Shown here: positions 22,101 through 29,673 of the stretch, piece after piece | Position numbering within the stretch: position 1 is the stretch's first letter | Layout: every line of letters begins with the position of its first letter | Origin: Odiellus spinosus | Taxonomy: Eukaryota > Arthropoda > Arachnida > Opiliones > Phalangiidae | Assembly: GCA_963920705.1 (NCBI GenBank) | Contig: OY987226.1 | Span: 25,243,162 to 25,307,161, forward strand | Length of the DNA stretch: 64,000 nt | Direction: 5' to 3' | Notes under the pieces: model-generated | What the model was told of the DNA's origin: nothing | The model's input: only the letters and a program-made list of their open reading frames with translations | Database searches by the model: none | Translations under genes and position numbers: made by a program

Positions 22101-24449
22101 TGCCAACGTAGTTTTCTCGAGAGCCTTGTTGGCCAGTATAGTAAACATCTACGTTCCTAGGTAGGAATATTTTCATACATTCTTTGGCATACCAAACCTT
22201 CATCGTTGACCTAATTTCCTCACATTATACGACATCACTAGGCTTATATAGCCGCCTGACTACTATAAATTCAAGTTGATTCTCGTGCTTTCTGCTTTTG
22301 CTCGGTCTTCGGTAAAAATTCCTTATACAAAGACTAATATAAAACCTTGTTAATACTTGTCAAAAATCGGTTCTGAAACCGGTACCAAGCGTTTTCAACT
22401 TTTCCTAGTTCAGTAGTTCACACACGGACAAGTTGATCAGCCCCTGTCTGTAAATAGTCAAGGTATAGCGTCGTTTAAAAAAATACTAGAATTTAAAAAT
22501 TACGAATAATTATAATTATCTAAAAAACTAATTAGCTAAATATTATTATTTAGCTTAAATTTTTTTGACTGAAATTATATTTTTAATCGTAATTTTTTTA
22601 AAGTTTGTCAGCAAATCTGCCTTGTTATTTTCAAAGCTGTTTGAACCGAAGCTTCTTGGCTAAATTGCTCCCGGAAACAAGCGTACCGGTTTATCGCAAT
22701 AGTTTGATTGCCAATTATCTAAATCGAAGACCCAAAAATAAACAAAATAGGTAGACCGAGAGTCGCCCGATCCGATATGTTAAGGAATGTGGAAAGCAAG
22801 GGGAAAGACACGGAAGTGAACTTAACATCTAGCGATCTTGATCGGCTACATTTTATAGTTTTTTAGCGTTTAAGGGGATAAGCGTAGTGTACCTTCAACT
22901 CTTTGAAATTCAGTATTGTGTATCAATACGTCTAGTGCCACTCATCTTGAACATAAGAATACATTCTAATCTCCATTTCTTGGAATAGTTGCCCGTTTTA
23001 CAAAATGTTAAAATATCCTCAGTCTGGTCACTGGTTGAAAACCTGTTTTCTCAGCAAGGAATACGCATTACACGGGAAGTGAGGAAAACGGACCAATTAG
23101 GAACAACAATTCTGACCTTTAGAAAACTTTAAGTCGTTTTTTTACGGTGCGTATATGATAATTGTGCAGTCACAAAGGCGGTCAATTATTGACCTTTCTG
23201 CTCCTAGCTAGCATTGTCCCAAACTCAGTTGCATATTTCAAATGCTTTTTAAGAAAGTATTTTTTAAATTATCATCCAATCAAATTTAACAGTTTTTCTT
23301 CGTCATCAACCGGGAAAACTAATTTATATTTGTGAGTTTCTTAAACACGCCTTAAACCAGAGGCGCGTAATATTTATTATAGGTTTACGATAGTGTTATC
23401 TAGCTAAAAATAATATCGATATACATTCGACTATTTAACGGGGTTGCCTCTAACAATGTTTTTGTGGTAATATAAGTTTCCTTAATTCTTAGTAAATCTG
23501 TAGAAGGTAGGATGTTTCAGAATTAATAAGAATAATTAAATCTTTCTCGCCCTGATTGTTTTGGTTATTTTACTAAGTTTTTTAGTGGTTTGTCTGTCCA
23601 TGGTTTCCTTTTGGCTGCACGTCGACGCTGTACCGGGAAGAGTGACATTGGGAGTGACGGCCATTTTGACTTTGGCCACTTCCATCACACAAGCTCGCGG
23701 CTCTTTACCAACTCTAGACTATATGACAGCCATGGATGTTTGGCTTTTGGGCTGCATGATAACAGTTTTTCTATCTCTGATTGAATTTACTTTGGCTCAG
23801 GCGTGGAGCAGGCAGGCAAATAGTGTTGTACGTATTGGAATTTCTAATGAACTACATATCTTTAAATGAGTTTAAAGTTCTGGTTCAAGGTGGAAGGTCT
23901 AGCTTAATATTCCTGTCTCTACGTTAAACAAATGTTCCCTAAAATTTCCATTGAAGAAATAAAATTATCGGAAATTTAAAAATTTTCAAACATCAATTGC
24001 CACACTATTTCCGAACTACAATAATTTTAAAATTAAAAAGTACTCGAAATCTGAGAGCCATTGTCTTCTGTTATCCGGGGTACGTACTAATTATAGTGTT
24101 GTTTGCGTTTTTTTTTTTTTTTTTGTTTTTTTAATTCAAATAGGCTTCACGAACGCAAAAATGTTCAAAACCCTCAACGAAGTGCAAGACGTTTAAGGCT
24201 TGGTCTGAGAAATCTTTCGATTCCAGGATTGCCAGCTACATGGCAAAGAAGACTAGGCGACGAATGACTGCGAAGTCTTTAGACGCGACAATCTGCGTGT
24301 GCAAAAGAAATCCCGCCCCTGAAAACCTAAAAGACAATGCATTGGATAGAGCATCACGGATTTTTTTTCCACTCGCATTCACTAGCTTCACAATCTTCTA
24401 CTTTGTATACTTCATGAATCTTGCAAAAAGTAGCAGCGATGGCCTCTAA
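887..24449 (+). CDS. Cys-loop ligand-gated (probably anion) channel subunit, 6 exons, 5'-partial
   Basis: Join of 887-1122, 11388-11470, 12242-12376, 22079-22160, 23578-23827 and 24144-24449. All five junctions are GT..AG and match in phase (2, 1, 1, 2, 0), giving ~363 residues with no stop. In order: extracellular strands with the WKPD..FxN motif (~39-47), a Cys-loop with exactly 13 residues between Cys86 and Cys100 around FPMD, the loop-C region and an R-rich pre-M1 segment (~152-170), M1 (~173-193), M2 starting at PGRVTLGV (~198), M3 (~225-248), a short basic intracellular loop (~70 residues), M4 (RIFFPLAF.., ~332-352), and a stop at 24447. Pentameric plasma-membrane receptors of this family gate ion flow. 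The PxR motif before M2 points to the anion-selective branch (GABA/glycine/GluCl/pHCl-like). The subfamily and ligand cannot be assigned here. The start, signal peptide and first strands lie outside the window. Intron phase and exon sizes (for example the 83-bp Cys-loop exon) fit the family. Confidence 0.92.
1123..4358 (+). other. Start of 10.3-kb channel intron; degenerate repeats only
   Basis: This is intron between the first two channel exons seen. It contains an imperfect hairpin at 1285-1414. The segment at ~1230-1275 recurs inverted at ~5755-5810. Two diverged copies of a ~90-bp segment (GGAGACGT.C..TATATAAT) lie at ~3935-4090. A 64-codon reading frame at 2306-2500 (-) with an ADPEYRRREN motif resembles arginine-rich frames common in insect repeats. 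No exon was recognised. Confidence 0.5.
1285..1414. repeat. Imperfect palindrome / short hairpin MITE-like
   Basis: ACAAAACACGAACA at 1285 is mirrored by TGTTCGTGTTTTGT ending at 1414. An inner pair, AACTTCAC / GTGAAGTT, frames a purine/pyrimidine-rich centre. The length is about 130 bp with no coding potential. Confidence 0.6.
4615..5109 (-). pseudogene. Mariner transposase C-terminal remnant (copy 1, longer reading)
   Basis: The genuine transposase part starts in the central spacer (~residue 20 of the frame) and runs through the left arm. It contains YQHNGAPPHFA and WPPRSPDFTPVDFFFWG, the regions around the second and third catalytic acidic residues of Tc1/mariner enzymes. The usual H-D at the second site reads H-N (QHNGAPPH), so the metal-binding Asp is lost. 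The N-terminal ~20 residues come from reading the opposite arm in antisense. The mirrored arm at 5054-5336 (+) repeats the last ~100 codons. No full-length enzyme is encoded. Confidence 0.88.
5054..5336 (+). pseudogene. Mirrored mariner transposase C-terminal segment (copy 1, right arm)
   Basis: In the right arm the + strand reads the same ~95-residue tail (EFGPQW.. to the end, including SPDFTPVDFFFWG) as the - strand of the left arm, with a few substitutions. The apparent start at 4881 is antisense sequence from the left arm and spacer. This is a duplicated fragment of the same transposase, not a gene. Confidence 0.85.
5641..7298 (+). other. Intron sequence with LTR-like repeat R1 and repeat fragments
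   Basis: Most of this intron stretch is repeat-derived. Positions ~5755-5940 carry a dispersed repeat that recurs near 1230 (inverted) and 11190. Positions 6355-6432 resemble the Cys-loop exon (see findings). Positions ~6370-6990 belong to the R1 family annotated separately. Positions 7000-7298 are AT-rich, with T-runs next to the gypsy fragment. Confidence 0.5.
6370..6990 (-). repeat. Interspersed repeat R1, LTR-like (copy 1)
   Basis: It matches, in reverse complement, the sequence split between 37337-37595 and 42277-42620, and the copy at 46107-46440. On the + strand it contains TATATATAAG (6504-6513) and AATAAA (6710-6715) about 200 bp apart, a spacing expected inside an LTR. No paired LTR or coding region of its own could be delimited, so 'LTR-like' is an inference. 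Confidence 0.55.
7299..9505 (-). pseudogene. Truncated Ty3/gypsy pol (RT end, RNase H, integrase)
   Basis: Reading the - strand from ~9505, there is an RT active-site remnant LHDDVLVWG (~9455-9490) and the RT thumb. RNase H follows (9369-8842, VSTDASKDGLGAVLM). A deletion removes the end of RNase H up to the ADALSRA tether motif (~8830). The integrase HHCC zinc finger comes next (8776-8246, HDGHLG..C..C). A frameshift at ~8280 leads into the integrase core and C-terminal tail (8291-7299, DAYSNYIEVEEL, QSNGLAEKGVQ). There is no gag, protease, 5' RT or recognisable LTR pair. It is dead and lies antisense within a channel intron. It is similar in kind to the K02A2.6-like gypsy lineage. Confidence 0.88.
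9757..10035 (+). repeat. TTAGG run plus GCGCAGTTTCCATTT minisatellite
   Basis: (GGTTA)4 lies at 9762-9780, with a shorter run at ~9857. Imperfect ~16-bp units of the type GCGCAGTTTTCCATTT follow from ~9895 to 10035. The same array in reverse complement lies at 10735-10970, also beside (TTAGG)n. Confidence 0.75.
10735..10970 (-). repeat. TTAGG run plus GCGCAAATGGAAAACT minisatellite, inverted copy
   Basis: AGGTTAGGTTAGGTTAG at ~10742 is followed by ~10 units of AACTGCGCAAATGGA (10803-10970). This is the reverse complement of the array at 9895-10035. The alternating FAQF/ICAV peptide seen in translation is an artefact of the tandem repeat. Confidence 0.75.
11388..11470 (+). CDS. Channel exon: Cys-loop
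   Basis: This 83-bp exon has acceptor ttttttgtacag and donor gtaagt, entering in phase 2 and leaving in phase 1. It encodes the disulfide loop with Cys, 13 residues (including LFPMDSQY), then Cys, preceded by R-x-T. The size and phase match the Cys-loop exon seen in many insect chloride-channel genes. Confidence 0.92.
11471..12241 (+). other. Channel intron, mostly unique sequence
   Basis: A 34-bp unit (GCCGAAGTTCAGTTGTTAAT..) is repeated about 2.5 times at 11685-11760. Otherwise nothing was recognised. The 3' end supplies the acceptor at 12240-12241. Confidence 0.5.
12242..12376 (+). CDS. Channel exon: extracellular strands after the Cys-loop (loop B/C)
   Basis: This 135-bp exon enters in phase 1 and leaves in phase 1 at donor gtaagt (12377). 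It encodes ASTQEEVQLRWMK through NVTEIK, equivalent to the 'TxEDVxLxW' strand and the approach to loop C. The acceptor (aaaaacaag) is weaker than the others, but only this choice keeps the frame with both neighbours. Confidence 0.85.
12377..13293 (+). other. Channel intron sequence, nothing recognised
   Basis: This is non-repetitive, moderately AT-rich intron leading into the minisatellite. No exon or element ends were recognised. Confidence 0.4.
13294..16495 (+). repeat. 26-bp minisatellite, ~120 units, with higher-order structure
   Basis: The unit is CCTCGTCGCCCGCCCTTTAT plus CTCGGT (26 bp). Units vary at CAACC/CTACC/GCCC, GATCC/GGTCC, and CTTTATC/CCTTATC/GTTTAATC/CTTAATC. The variants recur in the same order in three blocks (about 13306-14317, 14318-14994, 14995-16070), so the array grew by block duplication. 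The tail after 16070 decays. Because 26 is not a multiple of three and no phase has a stop, two >300-codon frames arise by chance. It is GC-rich against AT-rich surroundings, and lies in a channel intron. Confidence 0.95.
16496..16850 (+). other. Unique sequence between two minisatellites
   Basis: Nothing recognised. Confidence 0.4.
16851..17690 (+). repeat. 28-bp minisatellite with composite subarray
   Basis: Units of AAATTCTGCTCTTTCAAAAC plus TACTCTTG (28 bp) run from ~16960. From ~17330 they change into a higher-order unit that adds a GAAAAATTACTAGATTTG segment, repeated about three times. It shares no sequence with the 26-bp array. Confidence 0.9.
17691..19241 (+). other. Channel intron with inverted and tandem repeats
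   Basis: It contains a segment at ~18410-18560 with several inverted CCCAATGGACCGAA-type motifs (partner at ~20692-20750) and the 221-bp tandem duplication annotated separately. Reading frames at 17703, 18316 and 18334 have no family resemblance. Confidence 0.5.
18691..19146 (+). repeat. 221-bp tandem duplication, each unit ending in (CCTAA)n
   Basis: AAATATTTGGTAAATTATTA begins at 18691 and again at 18912. The units are near identical, and each closes with CTAACCTAACCTAACC, the complement of the insect telomere repeat TTAGG. Confidence 0.85.
19244..20521. mobile_element. Palindromic mariner-family derivative, copy 2
   Basis: It has the same 1278-bp length, ends (TACAGGGTGG) and internal breakpoints as the copy at 4361-5638. 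Arms are 19244-19818 and ~19936-20521, with TA duplications at 19242-19243 and 20522-20523. The two copies differ at only a handful of bases, and their main reading frames translate identically. They therefore stem from one founder rearrangement that later transposed. It lies in another intron of the same channel gene. Confidence 0.92.
19497..19991 (-). pseudogene. Mariner transposase C-terminal remnant (copy 2)
   Basis: The translation equals the copy-1 remnant, including the Asp-to-Asn change at the second catalytic site (QHNGAPPH). The mirrored segment is on the + strand at ~19936-20218. There is no DNA-binding domain and no first catalytic Asp. Confidence 0.88.
20524..21060 (+). other. 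Channel intron sequence
   Basis: GGTCTAATGGGATTCGGCGC-type motifs at ~20692-20750 are the inverted partner of ~18410-18475. Nothing else was recognised. Confidence 0.45.
21061..21585. mobile_element. Long-inverted-repeat MITE, family M1 (copy 1)
   Basis: The ends are inverted repeats (left ACTTCGCACTTCAAAAAAG, right CTTTTTTGAAGTGCGAAG), and imperfect pairing continues towards the centre near CCACCCTTGGAAAGGG. A second, longer member lies at 49300-50051. It is non-coding and intronic. Confidence 0.75.
21586..22078 (+). other. Channel intron sequence, nothing recognised
   Basis: Short frames here (21863-22045 +, 21850-22032 -) show no recognisable domain. The 3' end supplies the strong acceptor tttttcag at 22071-22078. 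Confidence 0.4.
22079..22160 (+). CDS. Channel exon: pre-M1 and start of M1
   Basis: This 82-bp exon enters in phase 1 and leaves in phase 2 (donor gtagga). It encodes YKKEILFANVVFSRALLASI then VNIYVPS. The R-x-L pre-M1 pattern and 'IYVPS' mark the entry into the first transmembrane helix of Cys-loop receptors. It is too short to appear as a conventional open frame and was found by splice phase. Confidence 0.88.
22161..23577 (+). other. Channel intron, unique AT-rich sequence
   Basis: Nothing recognised beyond a pyrimidine-rich tract ending in the acceptor ctaag (23573-23577). Confidence 0.4.
23578..23827 (+). CDS. Channel exon: M1 end, M2 pore helix and M3
   Basis: This 250-bp exon enters in phase 2 and ends on a codon boundary before gtacgt. 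It encodes FLVVCLSMVSFWL (M1), DAVPGRVTLGVTAILTLAT (M2) and DYMTAMDVWLLGCMITVFLSL (M3). The acceptor at 23577 is preferred over the downstream ag at 23584-23585, because only the former matches the phase of the previous exon. Confidence 0.93.
24144..24449 (+). CDS. Channel exon: intracellular loop, M4 and stop
   Basis: The acceptor (ttaattcaaatag) follows a long T tract, and the exon starts on a codon boundary. It encodes a Lys/Arg/Cys-rich loop, then RIFFPLAFTSFTIFYFVYFM (M4) and a 9-residue tail ending at TAA (24447-24449). The M3-M4 loop is about 70 residues, short for the family. Confidence 0.9.
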   Translation, partial: ASRTQKCSKPSTKCKTFKAWSEKSFDSRIASYMAKKTRRRMTAKSLDATICVCKRNPAPENLKDNALDRASRIFFPLAFTSFTIFYFVYFMNLAKSSSDGL

Positions 24450-25131
24450 AATAATCAATAACTTTGTCCCACCACTAATTCACTCGCTTTCTTTTTCTAA
24501 ATTCAAGCCATACCTTTTTGAGAAAAGTAATGGACTCACTAGTATTAATTCGTACTGATGCTACGTATCGTTAGTTAATATATTTTATACATTCGTGTAA
24601 AGCAAGCTACTTGATACTTGTCGTTAGCAATCAATTTCTCATAGGTATGCCAATAAAGGAAACTTTTTACTAGCACTGTGTTAAATGGAAATGACAGAAA
24701 TCACATTGGTTTGGGCAAATGATAAAATTTACGCAATATATCTTACTCCCGGAAAACAGAATATTATAGAAAACGCGATTACATAATCAGTACATGCAGT
24801 TCTTTTTGATGGTACCTGTACAGCTAGCCTTCCCCAAAAAAACAATTGTTTTAGTTATAAGGAATGATCATATGTACAGTTGAGTTGATAATGCAATTAA
24901 ATACACGAAAGAAGTTGGCTTTCAGCTACAAAAAAGGTCGAGGATCTTTTATCAGATTCGGGTCAAACCTGTAAAGGGACAGAAAGTAATAATAAATAGA
25001 ATAAAAATTGAATGTTTTTAAAATTATATTAAGTGGTTTTTGTATACTTTTCAAAGATTTTTATTAATATTATTAAAAAAAGAAACTCGCGCGTGCGCTT
25101 GGATTTAGTGTGTTTCAAAAGTAATTAATCA
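24450..25131 (+). other. 3' flank of the channel gene
   Basis: It contains the likely poly(A) signal at 24652-24657. Beyond it nothing was recognised up to the gypsy LTR. Confidence 0.5.
24652..24657 (+). promoter_or_regulatory. Probable poly(A) signal of the channel gene
   Basis: This is the first AATAAA on the + strand after the stop codon at 24449, about 200 bp downstream. Confidence 0.55.
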
Positions 25132-25135
25132 ACAC

Positions 25136-25409
25136 TGTTAACTAATTATGTAACCCGAATTCACACGTACTACAATATCCGTATCAATTATTTGCGCTTA
25201 TTAAAAAATATCAAGTTTATTAGAGTTCGTTAGGATCATACATTTCCACGGCCTATCTCGCAAAAAACCAAAATTACACTGCCTAATCTACTCTCCTTAT
25301 CACTAAAGTAAACATCGGTTTAAAGGTCTATTACACATTTTTATAAGTCTATTTTTTTTGCCTACACTCTTCTTATCTTAGACCTATTTCTATTATTTTA
25401 TCGCTAACA
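25136..25409 (-). repeat. 3' LTR of outer gypsy element
   Basis: It starts TGTTAACTAATTATG and ends TCGCTAACA in + orientation, and is homologous over its full length to 36349-36628. Confidence 0.92.
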
Positions 25410-25525
25410 TTCGGCCATTCTGATAATTACTTCATCTCCTGATAAATATTTTAAAACATCCATACTAATTTTAATTAAAAGTAATTACAATTACAACTAA
25501 ACAAAATTTAATCCTAACTTACTTA

Positions 25526-26704
25526 CTATTTATTACTAATACTTTTAGTGTGTCGATTTGCAATACGCGAGCTTCTACGTTGTTGACCATTACTTCCATC
25601 TTTACCAATTTGGTCATCTTTCTCCATGGGTGGTAATTGAACTAAATCCAGGTTTTCGAACGGCTCTAGAGTGGTTTCCCCAACATCATCCTCTCCAGTA
25701 TTGTCAATTATGTTGAACCTCTTTAGTTTATCTACAGGCGCGTTATTTCTATAGAATTTGTTAGTGCGTTGTTTTTCAGGTAGATCTTCAATTAAATATC
25801 TATCATATTTCAGCTTGTCCGCTATTATATAAGGACCTCTATATTTTGCCGAAGTCTTCAACGACTGTCCTGTGGCTTGTGGTTGGCGTTCGACGATTAC
25901 TAGATCTCCTGGTTCAAAAATTGTGGCTTTTGCCCTTTTCTCATTATATCTTAGCCGTTGTTTTTCTTGATTTATCCTTATAGCTTCGATAGCATCTTCC
26001 CTTTTTTTTATAACTTCTTCGTCAAAAGTCTGTAAAATTTCGGTTTCCATGAAGTTATTGGTGGGATTATTGGACTTGTAGTTGAATAATAGGGCGAATG
26101 GTGTATACTTTGTTGCGCTGTGATATGTATTATTAATGCCCCATTGAATTTGATGCAAGTGGTTATCACAATCTTTTTCATCCGTTCTTTCGCACATACT
26201 TGCAATTGCTGGTGTTAATTGACGATTTATTCTCTCAATTTGCCCGTTCCCTCGTGGCGTAGCCGTAGCATTTAAAATATGCTTCATGTTCGACCTCTTG
26301 CATAGATCTTCAAACGCTTTTCCTGTATACGAAGTGCCTTGGTCGGTAATTAGTCTAATAGGAGAGCCAAAGATTCCAATCAAATCTTGCAAAAACTTCA
26401 TCGTTGATCCCATACCAGTATCTCTAACTGCTCGAAGTATCGTAAATTTGGTAAAGTCATCAACTGCGGCAATGAGGTGAGTGTTACCCTTAGTGCTTCG
26501 AATGAAAAGGCCCAAATGGTCCATGTGCACAGTATGAAAGGGTATGCCGATCTTATCTATTGGGTGCAACATTCCAGGTTGTTTCCCTGCCGGACGTTTA
26601 TGAAAAAGGCAGTCCAGACATCCAGAAACGTATCTCCTTACGTAACGGCGTAGTCTCGGGAACCAATACGTTTCTTGTATCTTTAAAGCATGTCTTATCG
26701 ACAC
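25526..26704 (-). pseudogene. Outer gypsy integrase
   Basis: It encodes the CC half of the zinc finger (CLDCLFHK), a DDE core (VHMDHLGLF, LITDQGTSYTG, GNGQIERINRQ) and the C-terminal tail. The DDE residues are intact over 392 codons. The frame differs from the upstream RT-RNase H frame: the HH half of the finger (HDDIGH) lies in the other frame, so a frameshift at about 26700 breaks the polyprotein. Confidence 0.92.
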
Positions 26705-27925
26705 CTACATGGCCGATATCATCATGATTATTTTTGACTATCCGCCATCTTGCAATGACCCATAGTGGTTTTTCTTCTCCCTCTTTGCCCTTGTGGATGC
26801 GACGAAAAACCCGACCTTGTCTTAGAGCAAAATCTTCTCGAATCTGTTTCTCTTCTTTCGACAGTTTTCCAGTCTTGCTGAGCATTTCTTTCGTATATTG
26901 AATCTTCTTATCGGTATGCTGGGCAGCGATTAGCCAATCTTCAGTCGAAACCTCAGTATGTAAAACTTCAATTCCTTTAACTATTTCAAGTTCTTCTGGT
27001 TCGTAAATTGGCGCTCGACTAAGGGCATCGACGTGACTCATTCTTTCACCAGGCCGATGCTCAACCTCAAAATCGTACTCTTGTAGAGACAGCCACCATC
27101 TCCCGATTCGGGAAACGAGATGCTTTTTCGCTAACGTTGATCTGATAGAACTGCAGTCGGTGATTACCATGAACTTGAGTCCAATTAGATAGGCCCGGAA
27201 CTTTACAAGGCCCCATACAACTACCAATGTCTCTAATTCGCTTGAATGGTAGCGTGCTTCTTCCTTGGTAGTCTTCCTACTGGCATAGTGAATTGGATGC
27301 ATCTTCTCATCCGAGCCTCGCTGCATCAAAATGGCCCCAACGCCTACTTGACTAGCATCTGTATGAACTTCCGTTAACGCTTGGGGATTGTAAAGTGCTA
27401 ATATCGGTCTTTCAGTTAGCTTAGTCTTGAGATTTTTGAAGGCATGTTCTTGTTCTTCTGCCCAAACAAAATCTTCCTCTTTGCGTAATAGTCTTGAGAT
27501 AGGTGCTGCTTCGGCTGCGAACCCTTTTACGAACCTCCGAAAATAACTGGAAAGTCCTAAGAATCTGCGTACTTCATGTACATTCTGCGGTCTTGGAAAA
27601 TCCTTCACACATTCGATCTTACGCTTGCCTGGTCGAATTCCATTATGGTTTATTTCAAATCCAAGGTATTCTATTTCGGTTTGTAGAAAGTAGCATTTCT
27701 TCAAATTTAATGTTAAATTAGCTCTTCTGAACACGTCGAGGACAGATTTCAAGTGTTCTATTCCCTGTTCCTCCGTAGTTGATGGAATTAGGACATCATC
27801 CATATACGTTAATGCAATAGTAAAACGCAATGTACCCAAGACCGTATTCACCATCCTTTGAAATACTGCTGGCCCGTTAGCAAGTCCAAAGGGCATACTT
27901 AAGAAATGATAATGTCCATCTAGCG
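26705..27925 (-). pseudogene. Outer gypsy reverse transcriptase (3' part) and RNase H
   Basis: The - strand reads DGHYHFLSMPFGLANGPAVF, the RT catalytic YMDDVLI (~27790), thumb, RNase H (HTDASQVGVGAILM), the SHVDALSRAP tether and the HDDIGH zinc-finger start. It is continuous with 33449-33652 once the nested element is removed. The nominal start at 28046 is LTR sequence of the nested element. Confidence 0.92.
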
Positions 27926-28166
27926 TGTTGTGTCTACATATGTAGAATGAGGAGAAATATACGCGTATAGATGGCGCCATGATGCTCTCCCGAGTTGAGG
28001 AGGAAGAAGGTAGAAGTAAAGGGGGCATTCTTGGCTGGGGCGCCATGGAGAGCAGTCCAACCCTAAAATGAGTATTATTATGATGTATTCTAGGTCACTT
28101 AATAAATAATGGTCTTAGATAACTAGTTAATAGATGTGTCGATTAATCCAACGAACATACACAACA
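27926..28166 (+). repeat. 5' LTR of nested gypsy element
   Basis: It is 241 bp with terminal TGTTGTGT/ACACAACA. It contains AATAAA-type sequence in ACTTAATAAATAATGG. It is followed by ATGGCGACGG, possibly the primer-binding site. Confidence 0.92.
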
Positions 28167-28758
28167 AATGGCGACGGATATGGGATAACAAAAACAAAGT
28201 ACAGGTTTACAAAAATTCGACCAGCAAATAATCCACAAGGAAGAAAAAGGCTCAACTCCAAAGGCTTATGGACAGCGATTGAATCTACACGCGCTCAAAG
28301 ACGAATCATCTACTAAGAAACATCTGCGAGTACAAAGTAAAACAAATTATCATTCATTACGAAATTTTAAGTGAAGAAGCAGCCCACGAGAAGAAAAAGG
28401 CTTAGCAGCTAGAAACACCTTAAGGACTTGCCAGAACCGATTCATTAGTTTTGAGACTTAACTCGATTTCAATGAGCATTATACAGTTAAAAAGGTAAAC
28501 TAACTTTTACAGTTTCAAGATATTAAGCAAAGAAGCAAGCCACGAGGAGAAAAAGGTTTAAGTTACAATAGCCTTTTAGTAATCAGGTTTCAACGATCTT
28601 CGATTCGGAGACATTTCAACGATCTTCGATTCGGAGACATTTCAACGATCTTCGATTCGGAGACATTTCAACGATCTTCGATTCGGAGACATTTCAACGA
28701 TCTTCGATTACGAAGCAGCTCAACGTTCTTCGCTAACAAGACATTTCAACCGACAAAA
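28167..28758 (+). other. Leader of nested gypsy element with tandem repeats
   Basis: This untranslated leader contains about five 26-bp tandem units (TTCAACGATCTTCGATTCGG..) at ~28588-28735. Upstream are three spaced copies of a CCACGAGGAGAAAAAGG-like motif (~28240, ~28385, ~28535). The function is unknown; packaging or translation signals are possible. Confidence 0.7.
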
Positions 28759-29673
28759 ATGTCAGACACTAGACCACGAGGGGCCCAGGTGCCACACTTT
28801 GACAGTCAAACTGAGACCTGGACGCAATTCTCCCTTCGGCTGAAATCGTTTTTCATAGTCAATGAGGTAAAGGATGAAAAGAAGGCTCCATATTTATTCA
28901 CTATATTAGGAGCAAACGAACTGTCATTGTTAACTAACCTGTTCCTTCCCGAGGATGTCTCTACAATAGCATTCAACACACTCATCCTCAAATTGGATGC
29001 ACATTTCAATCCCACACCTTGTAAATTTGTAGAGAGGTTCAAATTTGCATCACGTCGGCGAGCTGAGGCCGAATCTGTCGCGACCTATATGTCAGAGCTA
29101 CGGCAATTAACCAGACACTGCAAATTTACCGGCTCGAATTTGGAAGAACGTTTACTAGAACAACTTGTTCTTGGCATTAACGATTCCCACATGCAGAACA
29201 AGATTTTCGAGGAATGTGTGAAGGATGACAAAATAGCACTGGACGTTATATTAAAGACTATTCAAGGTATGGAAACAGCAACGCGCAATACACAAGAGGT
29301 CCAGTCACAACCAAATATAGGCTCTAGCGACATACCGACGGACGGTATTCACGCGGTCACCCAATCCCGAATGCAAACTGGCTATAGGCAAAACGGAAAT
29401 CACCAGTCAAGTGACCATAATATACGGAATGGCTCATCTTTCGGCCGATCTGCAACAGACCGATTCAAGCCTCAGTCGATCCAGTGCTATAGATGCTCCA
29501 AAGTCGGTCACAAGGCCAATATATGTCAACACATCGACAGTACATGCCACAATTGCCAAAAGAAGGGACACCTTGCAGTGGCATGCAGGAGCTCCGGTCC
29601 AACGCATTACAATCCACAGAAAACTGGCCACAACCTATCTTCCACAAAACCTATATTCAGGAACCAATATTGA
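28759..29673 (+). CDS. gag: Gag of nested gypsy element
   Basis: This 304-residue structural protein starts at ATG (ATGTCAGACACT) right after the leader repeats. The N-terminal ~190 residues are the capsid-like region. Two CCHC zinc knuckles follow, at ~243-256 (CYRCSKVGHKANIC) and ~263-276 (CHNCQKKGHLAVAC), which bind the genomic RNA. Its 3' end overlaps pol by ~180 bp with pol in the -1 frame, so pol is probably made by -1 frameshifting. No stops interrupt it. Confidence 0.92.
   Translation: MSDTRPRGAQVPHFDSQTETWTQFSLRLKSFFIVNEVKDEKKAPYLFTILGANELSLLTNLFLPEDVSTIAFNTLILKLDAHFNPTPCKFVERFKFASRRRAEAESVATYMSELRQLTRHCKFTGSNLEERLLEQLVLGINDSHMQNKIFEECVKDDKIALDVILKTIQGMETATRNTQEVQSQPNIGSSDIPTDGIHAVTQSRMQTGYRQNGNHQSSDHNIRNGSSFGRSATDRFKPQSIQCYRCSKVGHKANICQHIDSTCHNCQKKGHLAVACRSSGPTHYNPQKTGHNLSSTKPIFRNQY

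Noticed and set aside
23586-23827. Channel exon starting after the ag at 23584-23585
   Set aside because: That acceptor gives a phase clash with the exon ending at 22160. The acceptor at 23577 restores IYVPSFLVVCLS without conflict.
27926-28046. N-terminal start of the 482-codon - strand frame
   Set aside because: The first ~40 codons are the nested element's LTR read in antisense. The real RT sequence begins at 27925.
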